From contig UREZ01000055.1 in NCBI GenBank assembly GCA_900547025.1, positions 1 to 11,832 of the forward strand: a DNA stretch of 11,832 nucleotides. Direction: 5' to 3'. The notes below the pieces were generated by a model. It was given only the letters and a program-made list of their open reading frames with translations, ran no database searches and was not told the origin of the DNA. The stretch is from an uncultured Collinsella sp. (GTDB taxonomy: Bacteria > Actinomycetota > Coriobacteriia > Coriobacteriales > Coriobacteriaceae). The position numbers and the translations under genes are program-made. Below are positions 1 through 5,761 of this stretch, one piece after another; the first letter of the stretch is position 1, and each line of letters opens with the position of its first letter.

Positions 1-13
1 GGCTGACGCGCGC

Positions 14-1219
14 CTAGCGCTCAAGCTGGGCCAGCAGCTCCTCGACGACCTCGACGGCGTCCCCAACAACCTTGTACTGGGCAGCACCGAAAATAGGGGC
101 ATCCGGGTCCTCGTTGATGGCGATAATGCACTCCGCCCCACCGATGCCGGCAAGATGCTGGATGGCGCCCGAAACACCGATACTCACGAGAAGCTTGGGC
201 GAAACCGATACGCCCGTCTGGCCAATCTGGTGGCGATACCCCAGCCAACCCGCCTCCACGACGGGACGCGTGCAACCAAGCTCGGCACCCAGGGCATCGG
301 CGAGTTTTCGCATCAGGGGCAGATTCTTCTTGGAGCCAATGCCGCGGCCCACCACGACCAAGCGCTCGGCATCGGCGATCGAGGCCTGCTGCCCCCACTC
401 CTCGGCGGGAATCGAGATCTCGACACGGGCCTTAGCATCATCCGCAAGTGATATCTGGGTGATCGTGCCGGAGCGGCCGTAGTCAAAGTCGGGCGCCTTA
501 AAGATGCCGGGACGAACCGTTGCCATCTGGGGACGATGATTGGGGCAGACGATGGTGGCCATCAGGTTGCCGCCAAACGCCGGACGCGTCTGTTGCAGCA
601 GTCCCGTCTCCGTATCCATCGAAAGTACGGTGCAGTCAGCCGTAAGGCCCGTCTGCAAGCGCACGGCAACGCCGGGTGCCAGTTCGCGGCCAAACGCGGT
701 CGCGCCGTACAGAATTGCCTCGGGCTTGCGCTCGGCCACCAGATCGCAGATCAGCCGGGCGTAGACCTCCGCATCGTTCTGGCGCAGGCGCTCGTCACGA
801 CAGACCAGAACTTCGTCCGCACCGGCGCAAATCAGATGTTCCAGGTCCCCGAGCGAGCCCTCGGAGCCCATGCCAACCAGTGCCACCAGACGGCAGCCGC
901 GGGCATCGGCAAGCTCGCGCCCCTTGCCCATAAGCTCGTAGGCCACGGGAGCCACGGCATCGTGCTCGTCAGTCTGCACGAAGACCCAAATGTCTCGATA
1001 CGCGTCAAGGTCTACCGCACCGGTGGCCCCATCGCGCTCGATCGAGATGGCGTTGACGGGGCAGGCGTCGACGCACCCACCGCACAGGACACAGCCGTCG
1101 GTTACGTGGGCACAGCGATTGGGGTGCTCGCCCTCCACCACAATGCCGCCCGAGGCGCAGGCGCGAACGCAGCGACCGCAGCCGATACAGGCTTCGCTAT
1201 CGATAATCAGCCCGCTCAT
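14..1219 (-). CDS. etfA: Electron transfer flavoprotein alpha subunit with N-terminal 2[4Fe-4S] ferredoxin domain
   Basis: This is the FAD-carrying alpha subunit of a soluble electron-transfer flavoprotein, 401 aa against roughly 320-340 aa for plain EtfA; the extra length is an N-terminal ferredoxin domain. That domain shows two cluster motifs, C11-x2-C14-x2-C17-x3-C21 and C43-x2-C46-x2-C49-x3-C53-P, so two [4Fe-4S] clusters are expected. The middle is the Etf alpha/beta fold. The C-terminus is the classic EtfA FAD domain, with GRGIGSKKN, RPVVEAGWL, QIGQTG, VSPKL, GVSGAIQHLAG and INEDPDAPIF in the usual order. The ATG directly abuts the etfB stop (TAGATG), with GAGGGG 9 nt upstream, so translation is probably coupled to etfB. 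Ferredoxin-fused EtfA proteins are known from LctC and CarE of acetogens, where the clusters take part in electron transfer with ferredoxin. The family call is secure; bifurcating activity is inferred. Confidence 0.95.
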   Translation of the reverse strand: MSGLIIDSEACIGCGRCVRACASGGIVVEGEHPNRCAHVTDGCVLCGGCVDACPVNAISIERDGATGAVDLDAYRDIWVFVQTDEHDAVAPVAYELMGKGRELADARGCRLVALVGMGSEGSLGDLEHLICAGADEVLVCRDERLRQNDAEVYARLICDLVAERKPEAILYGATAFGRELAPGVAVRLQTGLTADCTVLSMDTETGLLQQTRPAFGGNLMATIVCPNHRPQMATVRPGIFKAPDFDYGRSGTITQISLADDAKARVEISIPAEEWGQQASIADAERLVVVGRGIGSKKNLPLMRKLADALGAELGCTRPVVEAGWLGYRHQIGQTGVSVSPKLLVSIGVSGAIQHLAGIGGAECIIAINEDPDAPIFGAAQYKVVGDAVEVVEELLAQLER

Positions 1220-2041
1220 CTATGCCATCCCCTCAATAATCCTGGCAAGTTTTACCGCCTGCTCGGACGCCGTCCCCTCAACGGCCTCGCACGTTTGGTC
1301 ACGGTCGGGCACAAACGAGCGCACGACCTGTGTCGGAGACCCGGCAAGGCCGCAACGCGCGGGGTCGGCGTTCACGTCGGCGGCACTGACCACGCGCACG
1401 TCTGCATCCTCGGCCGCGCGAATACCGGCAATACTCGGCATACGCAGCTGGCCAATCTCCTTGGCGGTCGTCATCGCGCACGGCATCTCCAGGTACACCG
1501 TCTCCTCGCCGGCATCGCATCCGTGAACGAGCGCCAGCGAGCCACACGTCGTAAAGCCCGCGCTTTGCACGCAGCTCACGTCGGTCACGCAGGGGATCTC
1601 AAAGGCACCGGCAAGCTCGGGGCCGATCTGGGCCGTATCGCCATCCACCGCCATCTTGCCGCAGATGAGCAGGTCGAAGTCCTCGTCGAGCGCTTCGATG
1701 CCACACTTGAGGGCATAGGTGGTTGCCAGAGTATCGGCGCCCGCAAAGGCTCGGTCGGTCAGCAGCAGCGCATCATCGGCGCCGCGGGCGATGCAGTCGC
1801 GCAGCAGCGACTCGGTCGCGGGGATGCCCATCGACACCACTGTCACACGCACGTCCATGCCAAAGCCGATAAAGTCGTCCTTCAGCGCCAGCGCGCATTC
1901 CAAAGCACTCGCGTCAAAGGGATTAATGACCGCCTGCTTGCCATCGCGCACGATGGTATTGGTCTTGGGGTCCATCTTGACCTCGGTGCTGCCCGGCACC
2001 GCCTTGACGCACACTACCATATGGAAATCGCTCATCTTCAC
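1220..2041 (-). CDS. etfB: Electron transfer flavoprotein beta subunit
   Basis: This is the beta subunit partner of the adjacent EtfA, 273 aa, normal for the family. Visible signatures are the N-terminal VVCVKAVPG strand-turn, the central GKMAVDGDTAQIGPELAG nucleotide-binding segment (about residues 128-145) and the C-terminal GLAGSPTQVV segment that wraps onto EtfA. In bifurcating Etfs this subunit holds a second FAD and binds NAD(H) in place of the AMP of ordinary Etf; sequence alone does not settle which applies here. Start choice: the GTG at 2041 forms a 4-nt GTGA overlap with the upstream dehydrogenase stop and has AAAGGGGG just upstream. An ATG two codons further in (2035) is an equally reasonable start. 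Either way it is the middle gene of a tightly packed operon. Confidence 0.94.
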   Translation of the reverse strand: MKMSDFHMVVCVKAVPGSTEVKMDPKTNTIVRDGKQAVINPFDASALECALALKDDFIGFGMDVRVTVVSMGIPATESLLRDCIARGADDALLLTDRAFAGADTLATTYALKCGIEALDEDFDLLICGKMAVDGDTAQIGPELAGAFEIPCVTDVSCVQSAGFTTCGSLALVHGCDAGEETVYLEMPCAMTTAKEIGQLRMPSIAGIRAAEDADVRVVSAADVNADPARCGLAGSPTQVVRSFVPDRDQTCEAVEGTASEQAVKLARIIEGMA

Positions 2042-3639
2042 GCGCCCCCTTTCTGGACGAGCTCATCCAAGAGCTTCTCCGAAAACAGGTTGCCGCGACC
2101 CAGCTGCCCGTCGGGATCGAGCTGGAGCTTGAGCCGCGCCGACTCGACCATGGCCTCGTGACCGTACATCGTCTCTAAGAAGCCCGCCTTGATCTTGCCG
2201 ACGCCGTGCTCGGCAGAAACGGCACCGCCCATAGCCGTTACCTCCGCAGCCCACTGGGCAAACAGCTCGCCACCGCGACGGTAGTCCTGCGCATCGCGCG
2301 GCAGGATGTTCACATGCAGATGGTTGTTACCGATGTGCCCCCAGGCAGCAGATTCAAGCCCGCTTTCGGCCAGTGTGCGGCGATAGAGGGCCACGACATC
2401 GGCAAGGCGTGCGTTGGGCACCGACATGTCCGAGCCCAGCTTGGTGATGGTGGGGTCCGTGCGGCGACGTTCATCGATAAGCATGTTGACGCTCTCGGGT
2501 ACCGCATGGCGGAAGAACCGCTGGCACTCGCGATCGACTTCGGTGCGCGCAACCCATGTCGCATCGTCACGACCGCCTGCAAGCTCCAGCACCCATCCCA
2601 GGTGGTACAGCTCCTCGGTCGCCTGGGCCTCGTCATCGCAGTCGAGCTCAACATAGACACAGACCTTAGCCTCTTTGTCGAGCGCCGGCAGCGAGGCAAA
2701 TGCCGTCGACTGCTCGCGCTGGCGACGTAGGATATCCAGGGCGCCCGCATCGAAATACTCGATGGCGGCCGCGTGGGACAGGACGGGGCGCACGGAATCG
2801 GTGAAGGACACGGCCTTGTCTTCGCTATCGAAGAAGCAACTGACGCCCCATACGACCGCCGGTGCCGGCTGCAGGGCAATCTCGAGCTCAGTGATGACGC
2901 CGAGCGTGCCGCAGGCGCCGATAAAGAGGTCGATGGCATCCATGTCGTCCGCAACAAAATAGCCCGAAGCATTTTTGGTCTTGGGCATGGTGTAGGCGGG
3001 AAGATCAAGCTCGAGCGTGCGGCCCTGCACCGTGACGAGCGAAAGGCGACGACCCTGCGCAAAAACCTCGCCGCGCTGAAGTTCGACCAGGTCGCCATCG
3101 GTCAGCGCGACATGAAGACCCGTGATGTGGGGGCGCATGGGACCGTAAGCGTAGCTACGTGCGCCAGAGGCGTTGCATGCCGCCATACCGCCCAAGCAGG
3201 CAGATGCCTCGGTGGGATCGGTGGGAAAGAACTGCTCGGGGGCCTCTTGGAACTCCTCGTAGGCCTCAAGCGATGCCTGGTCCCAACCAGCAGTCGGCAG
3301 CACCTTCTTGCTCAGCTGCTTGCGCAGCTCCGAGAGCACAACGCCCGGCTCCACGCGCAGCAGAAATTGGCCTTGTTCATCGCGGCGAAGGCCCAAGTAG
3401 CGATTCATACGGGAAGTATTGAGGATATGCCCGCCGTGGGGCACGGCACCGGCGGCAAGGCCGGTTCGGGCGCCCTGAACCGTTACCGGGACACGCTCGG
3501 CATGGAGCTTTTCCAAAATGGCACGGACCTCGTCTTCCGTTGTCGGAAACGAGATGCTCGAGGCCTCGCCCGATGCGCGAGACTCATCGCGACCATACTC
3601 TTCAAACTCGTCGGTGAAGGGTTTGATGGTTGCAGACAC
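2038..3639 (-). CDS. FAD-linked 2-hydroxyacid dehydrogenase (GlcD/LctD-type, probably lactate)
   Basis: This is a flavin-dependent oxidoreductase of the PCMH-type FAD-binding (FAD_binding_4) plus FAD-oxidase C family, which includes GlcD, Dld and LctD. Residue numbers here count from a possible upstream GTG at 3651. The FAD-binding half contains VTVQGARTGLAAGAV (57-70) and GACGTLGVITELEIAL (245-260). The C-terminal catalytic half has GHIGNNHLHVNIL (438-450) and SAEHGVGKIK (479-488). H439, H446 and E481-H482 match positions that hold the active-site metal in relatives, although the usual GDGN is GNNH here. The open frame runs to the GTG at 3651 (537 aa), but GGGAG at 3645-3649 sits 5 nt before the GTG at 3639, so the 533-aa form is preferred. 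It leads the etfBA operon and overlaps etfB by 4 nt. Coupling to a ferredoxin-fused Etf points to lactate or a similar 2-hydroxyacid; the exact substrate and stereochemistry are not determined. Confidence 0.88.
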   Translation of the reverse strand: MSATIKPFTDEFEEYGRDESRASGEASSISFPTTEDEVRAILEKLHAERVPVTVQGARTGLAAGAVPHGGHILNTSRMNRYLGLRRDEQGQFLLRVEPGVVLSELRKQLSKKVLPTAGWDQASLEAYEEFQEAPEQFFPTDPTEASACLGGMAACNASGARSYAYGPMRPHITGLHVALTDGDLVELQRGEVFAQGRRLSLVTVQGRTLELDLPAYTMPKTKNASGYFVADDMDAIDLFIGACGTLGVITELEIALQPAPAVVWGVSCFFDSEDKAVSFTDSVRPVLSHAAAIEYFDAGALDILRRQREQSTAFASLPALDKEAKVCVYVELDCDDEAQATEELYHLGWVLELAGGRDDATWVARTEVDRECQRFFRHAVPESVNMLIDERRRTDPTITKLGSDMSVPNARLADVVALYRRTLAESGLESAAWGHIGNNHLHVNILPRDAQDYRRGGELFAQWAAEVTAMGGAVSAEHGVGKIKAGFLETMYGHEAMVESARLKLQLDPDGQLGRGNLFSEKLLDELVQKGGA

Positions 3640-3644
3640 GCGAA

Positions 3645-3649
3645 CTCCC
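3645..3649 (-). promoter_or_regulatory. Shine-Dalgarno site that decides the dehydrogenase start
   Basis: On the minus strand GGGAG lies 5 nt before the GTG at 3637-3639. The in-frame GTG at 3651 has no purine-rich site at a usable distance, because this SD lies downstream of it. This favours the shorter 533-aa protein. Confidence 0.6.
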
Positions 3650-3721
3650 ACTTTAGCTAACTACAGTGTTTGCAGGGAGATGTTACCGCATCGTTTCGTC
3701 GACGTGTTCGAGACCGTCTCC

Positions 3722-3749
3722 ATAATTGGCGATTTTTACGTTCGTGCAA
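3722..3749 (-). promoter_or_regulatory. Weak candidate promoter for the dehydrogenase-etfBA operon
   Basis: On the minus strand TTGCAC (3744-3749) and AATTAT (3722-3727) are separated by 16 bp; they match the consensus at 3 of 6 and 4 of 6 positions. Transcription would begin near 3715, at an 11-bp interrupted palindrome GAGACcGTCTC (3710-3720) that could be an operator. The predicted leader is about 75 nt. The match is weak, and it is simply the best one seen upstream of this operon. Confidence 0.25.
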
Positions 3750-3823
3750 TTCGGCGAGCGGCTTGATTTCCTCGGCAGGCGATGCTTTTGACACATATGG
3801 CCCCGCCGTCGCCGACCGCGCGA

Positions 3824-3852
3824 TTGTCGCTCGAAAAAAGTTGGAGTATTTT
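3824..3852 (+). promoter_or_regulatory. Candidate sigma-70 type promoter for the envelope cluster
   Basis: TTGTCG (3824-3829) and TATTTT (3847-3852) are separated by exactly 17 bp, each matching the consensus at 4 of 6 positions. The start of transcription would be near 3859, giving a leader of about 127 nt before the ATG at 3986. That leader carries the tandem repeat and the stem-loops described separately. Confidence 0.4.
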
Positions 3853-3891
3853 TTGCCGCCTTTTACCTGCGGAGACGCCAATCCGTCAAGC

Positions 3892-3913
3892 ATTTGGTCA
3901 GCAATTGGTCAAG
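3892..3913 (+). repeat. Tandem direct repeat with an 11-bp period
   Basis: ATTTGGTCAGC is followed directly by AATTGGTCAAG; the heptamer TTGGTCA recurs at 3894-3900 and 3905-3911. A spacing of 11 bp is close to one helical turn, so both copies would present on the same face of the DNA, as expected for adjacent binding sites of one regulator. It lies about 40-50 nt downstream of the candidate promoter, a position suited to a roadblock or to an RNA element. Confidence 0.4.
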
Positions 3914-3917
3914 TAAC

Positions 3918-3943
3918 GGCTGATACGGTCGGCATCGACAGCC
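3918..3943 (+). promoter_or_regulatory. Leader stem-loop overlapping the next hairpin
   Basis: GGCT (3918-3921) can pair with AGCC (3940-3943), and inside it GTCG (3928-3931) pairs with CGAC (3936-3939) around a GCAT tetraloop, leaving a 6-nt one-sided bulge at 3922-3927. Its 3' arm shares bases 3941-3943 with the left arm of the 3941-3964 hairpin, so the two cannot form fully at the same time. Seen by eye only; no energy calculation was made. Confidence 0.3.
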
Positions 3944-3964
3944 AAAACCGACAGAAGTTTTGGC
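3941..3964 (+). repeat. Perfect 8-bp hairpin, REP-like copy A
   Basis: GCCAAAAC (3941-3948) and GTTTTGGC (3957-3964) are perfect reverse complements around the 8-nt loop CGACAGAA. The hairpin ends 11 nt before the GGAGG ribosome-binding site of the 98-aa gene. It shares the ordered core GCCAAAA, GACAG, TTTTGGC with the hairpin at 11172-11208, which suggests that both belong to one repeat family. No T-run follows, so this is not a normal terminator. Confidence 0.5.
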
Positions 3965-3985
3965 CCCAGAAGCAGGGAGGTTCCC

Positions 3986-4282
3986 ATGGCATATTACTGG
4001 CCCCAGTACGGCATCGCCATCGAAGTCGACGACGATCCCCATCTCCTGCCTTTCGACGAAGAGGCATTCCCCGATACGACGGTCTACCACGTTACCACCG
4101 ATGTGATCTGCGACCCCGAGTCGTTCTCGGCGCTCGCCCACCGCATCGCGCATATCCACGACATCGAGCTCCCTCCCGACTTCGACGAGCTTGTCTACTC
4201 ACGCCGCCTGATGCTTCACATGCTCTTTGGAGCGAACCCGTCCACCTTTGCGCGCATCTATACCGCCAAGGATGCCGCATGA
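3986..4282 (+). CDS. Small acidic protein of unknown function (98 aa)
   Basis: I do not recognise this protein. It is soluble-looking, with no signal peptide or membrane helix, and is acidic in its first half (VDDDPH, FDEEAF, PDFDEL), with aromatic residues at the start (AYYWPQYG) and a more basic, helical C-terminus containing YSRRLMLHMLFG. A strong GGAGG (3976-3980) sits 5 nt before the ATG, inside a possible small GGGA/TCCC hairpin that could mask it. The stop overlaps the start of the next gene in an ATGA, so the two are co-translated. It may serve the membrane and secreted proteins that follow, or simply share their promoter. That it is a real gene is well supported by the RBS and the overlap; the role is unknown. 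Confidence 0.75.
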   Translation: MAYYWPQYGIAIEVDDDPHLLPFDEEAFPDTTVYHVTTDVICDPESFSALAHRIAHIHDIELPPDFDELVYSRRLMLHMLFGANPSTFARIYTAKDAA

Positions 4283-4788
4283 GCGCGAAGAAGCCACCCC
4301 ACTTTGCAGGCCTGGGTCGTCGCAAGAAGCTCATCGTTGCCTGCTTGGCCATCGTCTGTGCCCTTGTCGCCGTAGGACTATACGCTTGGCAGTCGCAGCC
4401 CGTACCCGAGGCGGGCGCTTCGGTTACGACGGCCGAGGGCAAAACGCGTCAGGAAATCCAAGATGAGCTCGACGCCATAGTCCGCGACAACATGATGACG
4501 ATTTCGGTCGCACCGGTCGCTCAGCTGCAGGAGGACGGCAAGCTGCGCGTCAACGTGCAAAACGTCCAGGACAATAAATTTCCCCAGCGATTCCGCGTCA
4601 TCCAAAACGACGAGACCATGTACGAATCCGGTGTGGTCGAGACCGGCAAGACAATCGAGACGTGCCCCGCCGGCGACATCAAAGAAGGCGAGGCGTACAT
4701 CGAGATCCAGGCACTCGATGCCAAGACCCTCGACAGCCACGGCAATCCGACACGTGTCAAGGTGCGGGTTGAGCAAACCGAGAACTAG
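4279..4788 (+). CDS. Single-pass membrane-anchored extracytoplasmic protein (169 aa)
   Basis: A basic N-terminus (KK, then RRKK at 14-17) precedes one hydrophobic helix at about 18-37 (LIVACLAIVCALVAVGLYAW), so the remaining 130 residues should lie outside the cell. The outer part has a short charged helix (53-70) and then an apparent beta domain with GKLRVNVQN (88-96), RFRVIQND (104-111), YESGVVETGKTIE (115-127) and RVKVRVEQ (159-166). From memory, the pattern 'low-complexity basic start, G-x-L-x-x-x-N, x-Y-E-S-G-x-x-x-x-G, V-x-V' matches small surface proteins found near secretion or surface loci in Firmicutes and Coriobacteriia; this is not verified. The same frame stays open upstream to 3670, but the ATG at 4279, overlapping the previous stop as ATGA, is the natural start. 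A role in assembling or holding the secreted proteins downstream is inferred from position. Confidence 0.75.
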   Translation: MSAKKPPHFAGLGRRKKLIVACLAIVCALVAVGLYAWQSQPVPEAGASVTTAEGKTRQEIQDELDAIVRDNMMTISVAPVAQLQEDGKLRVNVQNVQDNKFPQRFRVIQNDETMYESGVVETGKTIETCPAGDIKEGEAYIEIQALDAKTLDSHGNPTRVKVRVEQTEN

Positions 4789-4841
4789 CTTTTCCGGTCG
4801 ACGCGACACCGCACGCAATTCACCAGCATTCGTCCAATCAT

Positions 4842-4858
4842 CGCGGGGACGGCCCGCG
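4842..4858 (+). promoter_or_regulatory. GC-rich 6-bp hairpin in the 90-nt spacer
   Basis: CGCGGG (4842-4847) and CCCGCG (4853-4858) pair perfectly around the loop GACGG, 8 nt before the AAAGGA ribosome-binding site of the secreted protein gene. There is no T-run, so it is not a canonical terminator. It could stabilise the mRNA or set the expression ratio between the membrane protein and the secreted protein. Nothing else stands out in 4789-4878, and no promoter is obvious there. Confidence 0.35.
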
Positions 4859-4878
4859 GCGAATAGAAAGGAACGACC

Positions 4879-5478
4879 ATGGACATCACCAGGAACATGA
4901 ACGGAGCCAGAGCGCTCGTCGTGGGCGCAGGGCTCGCGCTCGCGCTCGCAATGGGCGCCGTCCCGACGCCAGCTATGGCAGCCGGGCGCGTTGGAACCAC
5001 GAAAGTAATGGTCAGGACCGAGATCGACAACGTTGAGTTCAAAGTTCCGACGGTTATTCCCTTCGTCGCCAAGGCCGACGGCACGCTTCAGGGCCCCTCA
5101 GAAGACGCGACCACCATCGACAATCATTCGGCCTACGGCATCCATGTCACCAACATGAAGATCGACGCCATGAACACCTGGACCATTGCCGCCGACGCCA
5201 AGGCCGGAACCGCGCAGAACTCCATCGACTTTAAGGTCGGCCCCGACGGCGCGCTCCAGAACGCCAGCGCCGCAATGCAGGGAACGGGCCTCGATCTTTC
5301 CAAGAATGCAGCCTTCGACATGGGCTACCAGGGCATTGCCGGTGGCACGGACAAAAATAAGCTCAAGACAAGCGGAAACGTCGCCCGCGTCACGCGCGAC
5401 ATCTTCCGCGTAACCGGCGAAGGCGATCAGGTTGCAACGATCACCTGGACGGTCGAGCCCGGTGCGCACACGGCATAA
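4879..5478 (+). CDS. Secreted surface protein with beta-rich domain (199 aa)
   Basis: The ATG follows AAAGGA by 6 nt. A clear Sec signal peptide is present: basic start, hydrophobic core ALVVGAGLALALAMGAV and a probable cut after AMA at residue 34. The mature 165 residues look all-beta and cysteine-free. Notable segments are VEFKVPTVIPFVAKADG (52-68), GPSEDATTIDN (72-82), GIHVTNMKI (87-95) and the final strand VATITWTVEPG (185-195). I recall this 'VPT-x-I-P-x-x-x-x-ADG-x-x-x-x-PS ... N ... TWT' layout from secreted proteins of Clostridia and Coriobacteriia of unknown function; it is comparable in style to WxL-type surface proteins but has no WxL motif. It carries no sorting signal of its own, whereas the next gene does. 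The C-terminal part of the protein at 5762-7192 has a similar layout. The secretion call is firm; the function is unknown. Confidence 0.8.
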   Translation: MDITRNMNGARALVVGAGLALALAMGAVPTPAMAAGRVGTTKVMVRTEIDNVEFKVPTVIPFVAKADGTLQGPSEDATTIDNHSAYGIHVTNMKIDAMNTWTIAADAKAGTAQNSIDFKVGPDGALQNASAAMQGTGLDLSKNAAFDMGYQGIAGGTDKNKLKTSGNVARVTRDIFRVTGEGDQVATITWTVEPGAHTA

Positions 5479-5743
5479 GGCCGTCGCCCTGGCCGCCGCC
5501 GTCAGCATCCTAGCGTTTGGGCCAGCCATGGCCTTTGCCCAGCAAGAACAGGCGCAGGCCGCCACGCAAGTGACGGTCGACCTCTCGGAGCTCGACCGCG
5601 GCGACCGCGAGGAACCGTTGGCGCAGACAGGCGACAGACGATGGCTCTTGGCAGCAGGCGCCACAGCAGCAGGCGCGGGGACCGCCGGCCTCGGTCTGCA
5701 CATCAAACGCAGCCAGAAACAAAACACGGACAGGCCACACTAA
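5462..5743 (+). CDS. Very small LAQTG-type sortase-anchored protein (93 aa)
   Basis: The predicted protein has a Sec signal peptide (MRTRHK, core AVALAAAVSILAFG, cut near AMAFA at residue 26) and a complete cell-wall sorting signal: LAQTG (53-57), a hydrophobic stretch WLLAAGATAAGAGTAGLGL and a basic tail HIKRSQK. After both cuts only about 30 residues would stay exposed. A variant LPxTG with Ala at position 2 is, from memory, common in Coriobacteriia. The frame is open from a TTG at 5432, but the GTG at 5462 gives a textbook signal peptide, so it is preferred; the ribosome-binding site is weak and the gene overlaps the previous one by 17 nt, suggesting translational coupling. It is not a frameshifted tail of the upstream gene, because it has its own signal peptide at the junction. 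The sortase itself is not in the window. Confidence 0.72.
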   Translation: MRTRHKAVALAAAVSILAFGPAMAFAQQEQAQAATQVTVDLSELDRGDREEPLAQTGDRRWLLAAGATAAGAGTAGLGLHIKRSQKQNTDRPH

Positions 5744-5761
5744 ATTAGCTAAGGAGACCCT

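Larger units (their letters stand above)
3652..3985. other. Divergent intergenic region with no credible gene
   Basis: These 334 bp separate the minus-strand etf operon from the plus-strand envelope cluster. Open frames cross it on both strands, but the translations look like random Arg/Ser-rich sequence with no start context and no recognisable family. It holds a candidate promoter for each direction, the tandem TTGGTCA repeat, two overlapping stem-loops and the ribosome-binding site of the 98-aa gene. The A+T-rich patch at 3834-3854 is part of the plus-strand promoter. Confidence 0.7.

Noticed and set aside
536..2161. A 541-codon open frame on the plus strand opposite etfA and etfB
   Set aside because: It lies antisense to two unmistakable genes, its translation is Ala/Gly/His/Arg-rich with no motif, and long antisense frames are expected in GC-rich coding DNA.
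2773..3660. A 295-codon plus-strand frame opposite the FAD-linked dehydrogenase
   Set aside because: Antisense shadow of a well-supported gene; no domain or ribosome-binding site was recognised.
3788..3793. A perfect TTGACA on the plus strand
   Set aside because: No -10-like sequence lies 16-18 bp downstream; the region there is GC-rich.
3670..4278. Possible long N-terminal extension of the membrane-anchored protein
   Set aside because: The frame is open, but the ATG at 4279 overlaps the previous stop as ATGA and leads straight into a basic N-terminus and membrane helix; the upstream translation looks random and would overlap the whole 98-aa gene.
5432..5478. Frameshift joining the 199-aa secreted protein with the LAQTG protein into one wall-anchored protein
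   Set aside because: The downstream frame begins with its own complete signal peptide at the junction, which would make no sense inside a fused exported protein.
3653..5752. TTAGCTAA palindrome occurring at 3653-3660 and 5745-5752, each next to a ribosome-binding site
   Set aside because: An 8-bp palindrome found twice, overlapping stop and SD sequences, is weak evidence; no wider similarity surrounds the two copies.
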